A stretch of 64,000 bases of DNA from Pseudomonadales bacterium (GTDB lineage: Bacteria > Pseudomonadota > Gammaproteobacteria > Pseudomonadales > Azotimanducaceae): positions 62,001 to 126,000 of the forward strand of contig JACKNX010000005.1 in the NCBI GenBank assembly GCA_024234635.1, written 5' to 3'. The notes under the pieces were generated by a model that had not been told where the DNA came from, did no database searches, and worked only from the letters and a program-made list of their open reading frames with translations. The translations under genes were made by a program, and so were the position numbers. Of this stretch, positions 44,441-52,892 are shown piece by piece. The stretch's first letter is position 1; each line of letters opens with the position of its first letter.

Positions 44441-45768
44441 ACGATCAGCGGCGGCGAATCGTCATATGCGGGGCAGCGGGAAGAGATTTTCACGATTTCA
44501 ATCGGCTCTATCGCGGTCGCACGGATTGCCACGTCGTCGCGTTTACGGCCACGCAGATTCCCGGAGTCGACTCGAGGACGTACCCACCCAGCCTGTGCGG
44601 ACCAGACTATCCCGATGGCATACCTATTCTCCCGGAGGCTGAACTCGAAACTATCTGCACGCGATTTGGGGTGAATGAGGTCGTATTCGCCTACAGCGAC
44701 GTACCGCATGCTCATGTCATGCAAGTGGGATCACGGGCGCTCGCCGCAGGCGCCACCTTCTCGCTTCCCGGTCCGCGCGAAACCATGCTCGCGAGCAATC
44801 GCCCTGTGATAAGCGTCTGCGCCGTACGCACGGGTTGCGGAAAATCACAGGTAGCCCGATACCTCACCGGGACGCTCGCCGCACGCGGCATGCGACCTGC
44901 AGCCATCCGTCATCCGATGCCCTACGGCTACCTCGAGCGACAGGCCGTACAGCGTTTCGCAAGCAGCCAGGATCTCATCGACGCCGGCTGCACGCTGGAA
45001 GAACGCGAGGAGTACGAACCACACATCGACGCTGGCGGCGTCGTCTTCGCCGGCGTGGATTACGAGCAGATCCTGCGTGCTGCTGAACTGGAGGCTGACC
45101 TCATCGTATGGGATGGCGGCAACAACGACTTCGCCTTCATCACACCCGACCTGTCGCTGGTGGTCGTGGACGCGCTGCGCCCGGAGCAGTTGGACACCCA
45201 CCACCCGGGCACGGCCGTGCTCCGCATGGCGGACGTTGTCATCATCAACAAGGTCCGGGTCGCGAGCAGCGAACAGCTCACCACCGTACACCGCGGGCTG
45301 GATCGCATCGTTCCGGACGTGCCCCGGGTGGAGGCAGCCTCCCCGGTAACGCTGGACGCCGCCATTCCCCAGGGCAGTCGGGTACTCGTCGTGGAAGACG
45401 GGCCGACCATCACTCACGGCGGCATGCCTGATGGTGCTGGATATCGCGCTGTCCGCGCACTGCCGGGACTGACGATTGTCGATCCGCGCCCCTTCGCTAC
45501 CCCGGCCATCCAGGCGGTGTACGCGCAGTACCCGCATATCGGTCCCGTGCTGCCTGCCGTCGGCTACAACGTGGAACAACTCGATGCGCTGCGCGCCACG
45601 ATCGACGCGGCGCGACCCGACATCGTGGTTGCCGGCACACCCATCAACTTCGCCCGCGATCTCGACCTTGCCTGCCCGGTAGTCCGAGCGCGTTACCGCT
45701 ACGCGGACGCCGGGGAACCGGGACTAATGACGCACATCAATCGTTTTCTGGCGGACAGGAAAATCTGA
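44437..45768 (+). CDS. COG2403-type P-loop protein (cyclic 2,3-diphosphoglycerate synthetase-like)
   Basis: A 443-residue predicted NTPase. An N-terminal Rossmann-like part (RRIVICGAAGRDFHDFN) is followed by the P-loop RTGCGKSQ at 131-138 and a GTPase-like VIINKV motif; DGGNND precedes it. The best family match by character is the predicted GTPase/cyclic 2,3-diphosphoglycerate synthetase group. The bacterial role is unknown and the name should not be taken as activity. I start at 44437, where ATG overlaps the previous stop (ATGA); the carbamate kinase starts at its last base. A TTGGACACCCAC stretch at 45190-45201 matches the dispersed repeat but encodes a normally spaced loop. Confidence 0.82.
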   Translation: MNDQRRRIVICGAAGRDFHDFNRLYRGRTDCHVVAFTATQIPGVDSRTYPPSLCGPDYPDGIPILPEAELETICTRFGVNEVVFAYSDVPHAHVMQVGSRALAAGATFSLPGPRETMLASNRPVISVCAVRTGCGKSQVARYLTGTLAARGMRPAAIRHPMPYGYLERQAVQRFASSQDLIDAGCTLEEREEYEPHIDAGGVVFAGVDYEQILRAAELEADLIVWDGGNNDFAFITPDLSLVVVDALRPEQLDTHHPGTAVLRMADVVIINKVRVASSEQLTTVHRGLDRIVPDVPRVEAASPVTLDAAIPQGSRVLVVEDGPTITHGGMPDGAGYRAVRALPGLTIVDPRPFATPAIQAVYAQYPHIGPVLPAVGYNVEQLDALRATIDAARPDIVVAGTPINFARDLDLACPVVRARYRYADAGEPGLMTHINRFLADRKI

Positions 45769-46733
45769 TGCACCGCGGAATACTCGCGCTGGCGCTTGGC
45801 GGCAACGCGCTTTCACCTGCCGATGCGCAAGGCTACGCCATCGAACGAGATCGCATTGCCTTCACCGGTAATACCTTGCGACGTCTCGCGCATACGGGCT
45901 GGCGCCTGTTGATCGTGCATGGCAACGGCCCCCAGGTAGGCCGTCTGCTGGACGCGGATGCGCAGGCGGAAAATCTGGACATACACACGGCCCAGACGCA
46001 GGGCGAACTGGGCTACCTGCTCGCGCGCGAGCTCGCCGGAAGCGTGAGCCTGGTGACTCGAGTGCATGTCCATGGCTCGGAGACTCGGATGCCTGTCCAT
46101 CAGGCAGCCCCTGTCCATCAGGCAGCCCTCCATCAGGCAGCCCAAGCGGGAGATCGAGTGCCTGTCCAGGAAGCGCAAACAGTGATGTCCCGGTCCGCGC
46201 CGGCGCCGGCAGTGAAAGCCATCGGCCCGCTGCTGGCGCAACCCCCGGCCGGCGTGGCATCAATCCCCTATCGGACGGGCTGGCGGCAGGTGGTGCCGTC
46301 TCCCCTGCCGCACGCCGTCATCGAATTGCCGGCTATCCGCCGTCTGCTGACCACGCACCATGTGATCGCCGGCGGTGGTGGTGGCATTCCGCTGGACTGC
46401 AACAACACACCGGTCAACGGCGTAGTGGACAAGGACCGGGTCGCTGCGCTGCTGGCCATTGCAGTTGGCGCAACCCGGCTGGTATTCGCGACGGACGTCG
46501 ATGGACTGTTCACCGGCTTCGACACCCCACACGCGAGGCTTGTGCCAACGCTCTCGTTGCAGGCAGGCGAGGATATGCTCGCCGCGGGTGAAGCCAGCGC
46601 CGGCTCGATGGGCCCCAAGCTGGAAAGCGCCCTGCAATTTGCCCGGCAAACCGGACGCGAGGCGTTGATCTGCCGATGGGACGCACTGGAAAATGCACTG
46701 TCCGGCGCGGCCGGAACACGCATTACGGGCTGA
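45768..46733 (+). CDS. arcC: Carbamate kinase with in-frame repeat insertion
   Basis: A 321-residue carbamate kinase (carbamoyl phosphate plus ADP to ATP and carbamate). Motifs: ALGGNALSP (9-17), VHGNGPQVGRL (50-60), GGGGGIPL, DKDRVAALLA, ATDVDGLF and SMGPKLESA. Residues 98-136 consist of repeat-encoded peptide (MPVHQAAPVHQAALHQAAQ...) where relatives have a short 'VDPxDPAFxxPxKPIGP' segment before the KAIGPLL strand seen here. Whether the enzyme stays active is unknown. The ATG overlaps the previous stop (TGATG). No arcA or arcB is in the window, so the usual arginine deiminase context is missing. Confidence 0.88.
   Translation: MHRGILALALGGNALSPADAQGYAIERDRIAFTGNTLRRLAHTGWRLLIVHGNGPQVGRLLDADAQAENLDIHTAQTQGELGYLLARELAGSVSLVTRVHVHGSETRMPVHQAAPVHQAALHQAAQAGDRVPVQEAQTVMSRSAPAPAVKAIGPLLAQPPAGVASIPYRTGWRQVVPSPLPHAVIELPAIRRLLTTHHVIAGGGGGIPLDCNNTPVNGVVDKDRVAALLAIAVGATRLVFATDVDGLFTGFDTPHARLVPTLSLQAGEDMLAAGEASAGSMGPKLESALQFARQTGREALICRWDALENALSGAAGTRITG
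46055..46170. repeat. Tandem repeat cluster F inside the carbamate kinase gene
   Basis: GACTCGAGTGCATGTCCAT at 46055 and GACTCGGATGCCTGTCCAT at 46082 are 27 bases apart. Then CTGTCCATCAGGCAGCCC occurs at 46093-46110 and 46111-46128, followed by a 15-base partial copy (46129-46143), and GAGTGCCTGTCCAGG at 46156-46170. All spacings checked (27, 18, 18, 15) are multiples of three, so the reading frame survives. Confidence 0.88.
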
Positions 46734-46753
46734 ACAGCGTACTCGCCGGACGG

Positions 46754-48730
46754 CTAGCGCGTCGCCGGTAACCGCCAGGCCATCACGACATCGCCGCGTG
46801 GCAAACCGAGTCCTCCATGACCGCCCACCGCCACCACCACGTACTGCACGCCATCCACCTGGTAGGTTGTCGGCGTTGCATTGGCTGAGGTTGGCAGCTC
46901 CGCGCGCCAGAGTTCGCGGCCATCATCCACGGCATAGGCGCGAAACACGAACTCGCCGGCAGCGCCGATGAAGATCAGACCACTGGCGGTCACCAGTGGG
47001 CCGCCGATACCGGGAACGCCCCATGCAAAATTGGGTACCACGGCAGGCGCCAGGTCACGCACGGTGCCGAGCGGCACATCCCACAGAATTTTTGCCGCCG
47101 TGAGGTCCACGGCCACCAGCTTCCCCCAAGGGGGCGGCGTACAGGGTAATCCGAGCGGCGACAGGAACAGCCTGCGCGCCATGGCATACGGCGTCCCCGC
47201 CTGCCGCGCGACCTCCCAATCCTCGAGTTCGCCACTGTCCATCAGGTCGTCGAGCTCATCTCTCGGGATGAGCCGCACCAGCCCGGGCCCCTGAATGACG
47301 TTGACCACTGCCACCTGACGCCCGGCATCCACCGCCACACCACCCCAGTTCACACCACCAGCCCACCCGGGATTGAGAATGGAGCCTTTGATCGACGGCG
47401 GCGTGAACAGGCCTTCCGATCGGTATTCCCGAAGAATCCTGCGGCATGCCCACTTGTCGAACAACACGATTCCGAACGCATCATCCGGTGTCAGTCGACG
47501 TTGATCCGCCACCGCAGGCAACCGCGAGAATGGCTGTGTGGGAGACAGCACTTCGCCCGGTACGTCGGACGCCGGCACCGGTCGCTCCTCCATGCCGTGG
47601 AGCGGTTCCCCATTGTCCCGCCGAAAGGTGAAGAGCATGCCGGTCTTCGTGCCCACGAGCACCGCGGGCACCCGCGCCCCGTCGCGCACGATTTCCGTGA
47701 GCACGGGCTGCGCCGGTACGTCGTAGTCCCACACGTCGTGGTGCACGAGCTGCTGATGCCAGGCAACCCTGCCCGTGCGCGCCTCGAGCGCAACGATGGA
47801 GTTGGCATACCGGTTGTCGCCCGGTCGCATACCGCCATAGAAATCCGGACTCGGCGAAGAAGTGGGTACGAACACCAGACCAAGCGCCGCATCAACTGAC
47901 AGGGGCGCCCACGCATTGGCCGCGCCGGTGCGCCGTGCGCCTTCCACGGACCAGCTTGCATACGCAGGGTCATCGGCACGACGCGGAACGGGGTCGAAAC
48001 GCCAGACTTCCCGGCCCGTACGCGCATCGAGCGCCCGCACCACACCGCGCTCCAGTGCCACCGCCCGGTTGTCGCCCACGGCTGAGCCGACGATAACCAT
48101 GGATTCGAACACAACCGGTGGCGACGTCACGCCATATTCTCCGGGTTCGAGTTGCACGTCGCTCTCGGGAGGCAGGGCGCTCGCCCGCAGATCAACCCGC
48201 CCATCCACACCAAACGCGGGACACGGCTCGCCAGTGGACGCGTCCAGCGCCACCAGCACACCCACGCGGGTAGGCAGAAACACGGTATCGGCGCAGGCAA
48301 CGCCCACCCGGCCGTCGGGATCATGCCAAAGGGTTACACCCCGTGAGGCGTGTTCCGAGTACCAGATGTCGCGCGGAATCTGCGCGTCAAAGCGCCAGCG
48401 CTCTTTCCCGGTCGTCGCGTCGAGGGCAATGGCCAGCCCACCGCTGGTACTGACATACAGCACGCCATCGCGGTAGACGGGCGTGGCCTGGAAACTGTAC
48501 TCGCGATTGCGAAACCCCTCGCCCAGATCACCGCTGTGATAGCGCCATGCCGGCTCAAGGGAGTGTACGTTTTCCGGCGTGATATCCGTCAGTGGCGAAT
48601 ACTTCTGCCCGCCATCCATGCCATAGCGGGATGGGTCCGCGTGACCCGGGTGCCACGGCACCACCAGCAGCCAGACGAGAGCAACCAGGATGCGCGTCCG
48701 CCTCACAGCTGGACGAACGCGAAGACGCAT
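46754..48730 (-). CDS. Secreted PQQ-dependent dehydrogenase (glucose/quinate dehydrogenase-like propeller)
   Basis: A 658-residue quinoprotein. A basic signal peptide (VRRTRILVALVWLLVVPWHPGHA) exports it to the periplasm. The propeller has several Trp-docking repeats (ALDATTGKERWRF, ALDARTGREVWRF, ALEARTGRVAWHQ) and the HHDVWDYDVPAQP block found in membrane glucose and quinate/shikimate dehydrogenases. Unlike those, it has no N-terminal transmembrane domain. No heme CxxCH was seen, so it is not a quinohemoprotein. The ATG overlaps the preceding stop by one base, tying it to the phosphotransferase and acyl-CoA dehydrogenase. The alcohol or sugar oxidised is unknown. Confidence 0.9.
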   Translation of the reverse strand: MRLRVRPAVRRTRILVALVWLLVVPWHPGHADPSRYGMDGGQKYSPLTDITPENVHSLEPAWRYHSGDLGEGFRNREYSFQATPVYRDGVLYVSTSGGLAIALDATTGKERWRFDAQIPRDIWYSEHASRGVTLWHDPDGRVGVACADTVFLPTRVGVLVALDASTGEPCPAFGVDGRVDLRASALPPESDVQLEPGEYGVTSPPVVFESMVIVGSAVGDNRAVALERGVVRALDARTGREVWRFDPVPRRADDPAYASWSVEGARRTGAANAWAPLSVDAALGLVFVPTSSPSPDFYGGMRPGDNRYANSIVALEARTGRVAWHQQLVHHDVWDYDVPAQPVLTEIVRDGARVPAVLVGTKTGMLFTFRRDNGEPLHGMEERPVPASDVPGEVLSPTQPFSRLPAVADQRRLTPDDAFGIVLFDKWACRRILREYRSEGLFTPPSIKGSILNPGWAGGVNWGGVAVDAGRQVAVVNVIQGPGLVRLIPRDELDDLMDSGELEDWEVARQAGTPYAMARRLFLSPLGLPCTPPPWGKLVAVDLTAAKILWDVPLGTVRDLAPAVVPNFAWGVPGIGGPLVTASGLIFIGAAGEFVFRAYAVDDGRELWRAELPTSANATPTTYQVDGVQYVVVAVGGHGGLGLPRGDVVMAWRLPATR

Positions 48731-50139
48731 CAGTCAACCGCTCGACTGGCGGCCGTGCGGAAACCGGAGTAGCGGGGTTGATCAATCGCCACCTGGTTGA
48801 CCACCGTCTGCCGGAGATGCTCAATGAGCGCCGCGTCGTGCAGCGGCAGGCTCCCGTTACGGATCGCCTCCACCAGGGCGGTGCGCAAGGCCTTCACATC
48901 ACCGTCTCCGCCAACCAGCGCCTTGAGGCGGGCCTTTTCTTCCGCCCGGTGCTGCGGTCCGACAGCCAGATCACGCAACACGATGTCCAGCGAGTTGCCG
49001 GCCACCCGCGCCAGGAAGTTGGTACGCCCCTGTGTTGCCGCCATGACGTCCTTGTGCAGGAAGTCGCGCACGCTAACCAGAAGCTCATCCAGGCGCGGCA
49101 TGTCACCGTCGTCATCCGGACGCGGCGCAAGCAGCCGCACCGGTCCGGGAATGAGCAGGTTGACGCAATCGACCTGGCACTCCGATGAACGGCGGCCGAT
49201 GCCGGGCCGCTCCACTGTCTTGTCAGGCCCGCTCCGGTAGTGTTCGGCCATGCCAAGACAGCCCGTTGCCCACCAGAAGGATCCGAAGACCTCCCAGAAG
49301 CGCACACGTTCGGGATCTACCGGTGTGCCACTCACGCTCTCGTAGCCCGCGAACAGATCCGCATATTCACCAAAACCGCCCACGGGCAGTTCTGTGCGTC
49401 CAAAGCGCCAGGAGTTTGTGCAGATCCAGCCGAGATCCCGCATCGGGTCACCGATATGCGCCACTTCCCAGTCCAGTACCGCGACGATGCCGTTCTGGTC
49501 GAACATGATGTTGCCGTTGCGGAAATCGTTGTGCACCAGCGCAGGCGTCACATCCTTCGGCAGGTTCGCCAGCAACCACTTGCCGGCGTAGTCGATCATG
49601 GGCTGCGGCGTGCCCAGCAGCTTGTAGCGATCCCACGTCTGATGCACGAACTCTTCGGCTGTGAGCCGCCCAAGCCGCGAGGACAGGCCGGATGCCTCGA
49701 GGTCCACCGCGTGAATGCGCGCCAGCGCCTGTCCACACAGGTACGCGAGTTTCGGACGGATGGCGTCGAAGTCCGGCGAACGTACGATGCGCGCACCCAG
49801 CGCCTCGCCTTCGAGCCACTCCATGAGGAAGCCGTCACCCAGCCCGTCGTCGTCCGTGAGGACGTGACGCACCTCGGGTTCCGGCACTCCGGCTTCCCGA
49901 GCCACGCGCATCAGCAGCGCCTCGGTGGCCAGCCCGGGATGCTGTGCCACTGTTTCCACCTTCACGCCCCCAGGCGCTCGACGCATGCAGAGCTTGCGAT
50001 CACCGTCCTCCGTGCGGATGACGATGCGATAGGTTTCCTGGCTGGCGCCGCCTGACAACCGCTCGCACGAGACGAGACCGCGGTATTCCGCGATCTCCCT
50101 CGCCAGCACGGCCTCTAGCCGCGACTGGAACTCACTCAT
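48730..50139 (-). CDS. Phosphotransferase-family protein (APH fold) with DUF6285-like tail
   Basis: A 469-residue protein. The kinase-like APH part has GGASQETYRI (glycine-rich loop, 30-39), HNDFRNGN (203-210, catalytic Brenner-type loop) and LDWEVAHIGDP (222-232, DFG-like metal motif). From about 350 onward the sequence (DELLVSVRDFLHKDVMAATQGRTNFLARVAGNSLDIVLRDL) resembles DUF6285, usually a separate gene next to such kinases, so this is likely a fusion. Enzymes of this group sit beside acyl-CoA dehydrogenases and are thought to phosphorylate hydroxyacyl-CoA intermediates. It lies 4 bases after the acyl-CoA dehydrogenase. Confidence 0.88.
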   Translation of the reverse strand: MSEFQSRLEAVLAREIAEYRGLVSCERLSGGASQETYRIVIRTEDGDRKLCMRRAPGGVKVETVAQHPGLATEALLMRVAREAGVPEPEVRHVLTDDDGLGDGFLMEWLEGEALGARIVRSPDFDAIRPKLAYLCGQALARIHAVDLEASGLSSRLGRLTAEEFVHQTWDRYKLLGTPQPMIDYAGKWLLANLPKDVTPALVHNDFRNGNIMFDQNGIVAVLDWEVAHIGDPMRDLGWICTNSWRFGRTELPVGGFGEYADLFAGYESVSGTPVDPERVRFWEVFGSFWWATGCLGMAEHYRSGPDKTVERPGIGRRSSECQVDCVNLLIPGPVRLLAPRPDDDGDMPRLDELLVSVRDFLHKDVMAATQGRTNFLARVAGNSLDIVLRDLAVGPQHRAEEKARLKALVGGDGDVKALRTALVEAIRNGSLPLHDAALIEHLRQTVVNQVAIDQPRYSGFRTAASRAVD

Positions 50140-50143
50140 GGCC

Positions 50144-51412
50144 CTATTCCTTCACGCCTTTCGGAGCGCGCTGCTTCATGAAGCCGAACATGTAGCCCGC
50201 GACGCGGCGCATCTGGATTTCTTCGGCGCCTTCGGTGATTCGATAGCGGCGATGGTGACGGTAGATGTGCTCGAACGGCTTGTGCCGGGAGTAACCCATG
50301 CCGCCGTGCACCTGCATGGCACGATCCGCGGCTTCGCAGCACAGCCGGTTTGCCCAGTAGTTGCACATCGACACCTTGTCAGACACCGAAAAGGCGCCAT
50401 AGGTATCCATCTGCCACGCGGTCTTGTGAATGAGCGCGCGCAGCATGTCGCATTGGGTCTGCAGTTCCACCAGCGGAAACTGGATGCCCTGGTTGCTCGC
50501 CAGTGCTTTGCCGAATGGTTTGCGGTGTTTTGCGTATTCAACAGATTCATTCACGCAGAATTGCGCCGCTCCAAGGCTGGATGCCGCCTGTCGAATACGG
50601 TTCTCGTTGAAGAAGTGCTGAACGATCTGCAGGCCCCGGCCTTCGCCGCCGAAAATGGACGAATGCGGCACACGCACATCTTTCAGGGAGACACGCCCGT
50701 GGTCGGTGGGCATGTTGAAGGTCCAAAGCATCTCCTCGACCTTGAAGCCTTCGGCCTTGGTTGGCACCAGGAACGCCGTGATGCCATCACCGTCACCCGC
50801 CTTCCCGCTGGTACGCGCCATGATCAGGTCGTACTGCGCCTTGTGGATACCGGTGTTCCAGGTCTTCGCGCCGTTGATCACCCACTCATCGCCTTCCTTG
50901 TAGGCGTTGGTTTCCATGTGCGTGGCGTCGGAGCCGTGATCGGGTTCGGTAATGCCGAAAGCGAAACCACGCCGGCCTTCCGCCAGGTCCTCGATCCACT
51001 CGGCCTTCTGCTCGTCCGTGCCGTAGATGATCATCAGCATGAGGCCAACGTTGTTGCCAACGATGGAGTGTTCGTTCTGCAGGTCGTTGTGCAGGCCGAG
51101 TCCCTTCGCGGCCAGGTGCTCGCGGATGATCGCCATGTCCAGGTTGCCGCCTGCCTTGCCGCCGTATTCCACGGGCTGGGCATACCGGTAGTGACCGGCC
51201 TTGTCGGCAATGCGCTTCGCCCGGAACAGCAGTTGCTCCCACTCCTCGTTCGGCAGACCGCCGCGCTCCCAGTCGGTGCGGGCATCTTCCCGTCGATGGT
51301 CGAAGAAGCGGATGTTGTCGTCCGCCTGCTCGATGGGCTTGATCTCGCGCTCGATGAAGTCGTCGAGTTCTTTCAGGTAGTTGACCAGGCGTTCCGGAAT
51401 ATCGAAGTTCAT
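50144..51412 (-). CDS. Acyl-CoA dehydrogenase
   Basis: A 422-residue FAD enzyme introducing a 2,3-double bond into an acyl-CoA. Key patterns: FGITEPDHGSDATHMETNA (substrate/FAD binding), WVINGAKTWNTG, and DRAMQVHGGMGYSRHKPFEHIYRHHRRYRITEGAEEIQMRRVAGY, in which the catalytic-loop Glu lies in RITEGAEEIQ. Start 51412 (MNFDIPERL) has GGGGAAGAGA upstream. Together with the adjacent APH-type kinase this resembles the ACAD10/11-like degradation of 4-hydroxy fatty acids. It heads the three-gene minus-strand operon. Confidence 0.93.
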   Translation of the reverse strand: MNFDIPERLVNYLKELDDFIEREIKPIEQADDNIRFFDHRREDARTDWERGGLPNEEWEQLLFRAKRIADKAGHYRYAQPVEYGGKAGGNLDMAIIREHLAAKGLGLHNDLQNEHSIVGNNVGLMLMIIYGTDEQKAEWIEDLAEGRRGFAFGITEPDHGSDATHMETNAYKEGDEWVINGAKTWNTGIHKAQYDLIMARTSGKAGDGDGITAFLVPTKAEGFKVEEMLWTFNMPTDHGRVSLKDVRVPHSSIFGGEGRGLQIVQHFFNENRIRQAASSLGAAQFCVNESVEYAKHRKPFGKALASNQGIQFPLVELQTQCDMLRALIHKTAWQMDTYGAFSVSDKVSMCNYWANRLCCEAADRAMQVHGGMGYSRHKPFEHIYRHHRRYRITEGAEEIQMRRVAGYMFGFMKQRAPKGVKE

Positions 51413-51677
51413 TCTCTTCCCCCGTGGATTGTGAGTCGGATGATAACAGGCCGACAGCGACGACAAGCAGACTACGACGCGCGTCAGAAAGGCAAAGACT
51501 ATAACGCGTTTCGACTTTCGTCACCCGGCGATACCGTTGACGGCTCGTCACCGGTGGACGGGGATGTGCGGGTCGGCCATGCGGCGCGCAGGTGCCCGCG
51601 AATACCTGCCGTGGCTTGCCCGGGCGCGGGATTCAGGTAACCCTTCCCCCTGCGTTCATAGTCTGAAGACCTCGCGG

Positions 51678-52070
51678 ATGGCCATCACGGAGACGGGAAA
51701 GAAGCTTGCTTTCACCACGGCCGGCATCATCAGCCTGGGGCTTGGCATCATTGGTGCCGTGCTGCCGCTGCTGCCGACCACCCCCTTCCTGCTGCTGGCC
51801 GCCTTCTGCTTCACCCAGGGCTCCTCACGCCTGCACGGCTGGCTGATGAGCCACCCACGCCTCGGCCCGCCCATTCATGCGTGGCAACGGCATCGCGCGA
51901 TCGGCAGGCCGGCCAAGTGGCTGGGCTCCCTGAGCATGGTCCTCGTACTGCTGTTCGGCCTGTGGTTCAACCTGCCCGCGTGGGTGCTGGGCATCCAGAC
52001 ACTGGCGCTGGCCGGCGTATCCCTGTTCCTGTGGACGCGTCCGGAGCCGCCCACCGAAGACGCCGGCTGA
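51678..52070 (+). CDS. DUF454 (YbaN-like) inner-membrane protein
   Basis: A 130-residue membrane protein. It opens with the DUF454 signature (GIISLGLGIIGAVLPLLPTTPFLLLAAFCFTQGSSRLHGWLMSHPRLGPPI) and ends with two closely spaced hydrophobic segments (LGSLSMVLVLLFGLWF, WVLGIQTLALAGVSLFLW). I start at ATG 51678; the longer frame from 51537 is non-hydrophobic and lacks family character. Function of the family is unknown. Confidence 0.88.
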   Translation: MAITETGKKLAFTTAGIISLGLGIIGAVLPLLPTTPFLLLAAFCFTQGSSRLHGWLMSHPRLGPPIHAWQRHRAIGRPAKWLGSLSMVLVLLFGLWFNLPAWVLGIQTLALAGVSLFLWTRPEPPTEDAG

Positions 52071-52166
52071 TGCCACCCGGGCACGAAGCCCGGCAGCGCG
52101 ATTGCGGGTGTCATACACCTGCTCTACCCTCCGGCGCCAACCGTTTTGCCAGGTGAGGAAATTACC

Positions 52167-52883
52167 GTGTTCGAACACCCCAATCGCCGTCGCATCTTCC
52201 TGATGCGCCACGCTGAAGCCGCCTATGTCGCGCAGGACGGCAACATAGCAGCGGACGAGAGGGTGGTGTCGCTAACCGAGCGCGGCCGCGCCCAGGCCGC
52301 CAAACAGGCGGAGGTGCTGGCGCCGGTACGGTTCGACAAAGTCATCACCTCCAACTTGCCACGCACGCAGGAGACCGCGCGCATTGCACTGGGCAATCGG
52401 TCACTGCCCATCGAATCCATCGCCGCGCTGGAAGAGGTGCGTCCCGGCTGGCAGAACGTCCAGGACGCACTCACGCCCGAGGCCCGGCGGGACTGGGTGG
52501 CCCTGGTCTCCAATCCGTGGGTGGAAGCGCACAACCCGGCCGCCCGCTTCCTGGGTGGCGAAACTTTCGGCGAATTCGAAGCGCGGATACTGCCCGCCTG
52601 GAACGCCGTGCTGGCCGACCGTTCGTGGACGACGCTGCTGGCGGTGCTGCACGGCGCCGTGAACCGGCTGCTCATTCACACCATGTTCCGCCTGCCCTGG
52701 GGCGAGATGGGCATCGAGCAGGACAACGCGTGCATCAACGTCATCGACGTGGACGACGAACCACGCCCTCGCGTCATCCTGCGCATGCTGAACTTCACCA
52801 ACTACAACCCCGCGAAGGAAGGCTTGTGGCTGACCACCATGGAGGAAGCCGCGGAGCGCATTGCGAAGAAGATGCTGGACTGA
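52167..52883 (+). CDS. Histidine phosphatase (phosphoglycerate-mutase superfamily)
   Basis: A 238-residue phosphatase. The catalytic loop is RHAE (RRIFLMRHAEAAY), with Ala replacing Gly of the usual RHG; the nucleophilic His is kept. SNLPRTQETA supplies the second Arg, GGETFGEFEAR the catalytic Glu region, and LAVLHGAVNRLL the second His. Start GTG 52167 follows AGGTGAGGAA and gives the tighter N-terminus; a TTG at 52146 is the alternative. Convergent with the OYE-like gene. Substrate unknown. Confidence 0.88.
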   Translation: MFEHPNRRRIFLMRHAEAAYVAQDGNIAADERVVSLTERGRAQAAKQAEVLAPVRFDKVITSNLPRTQETARIALGNRSLPIESIAALEEVRPGWQNVQDALTPEARRDWVALVSNPWVEAHNPAARFLGGETFGEFEARILPAWNAVLADRSWTTLLAVLHGAVNRLLIHTMFRLPWGEMGIEQDNACINVIDVDDEPRPRVILRMLNFTNYNPAKEGLWLTTMEEAAERIAKKMLD

Positions 52884-52892
52884 CGGCCCCCG

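Noticed and set aside
45189..45201. GTTGGACACCCAC in the COG2403-like gene
   Set aside because: Matches cluster D, but the protein loop has normal length and only one copy is present, so I do not count it as an insertion.
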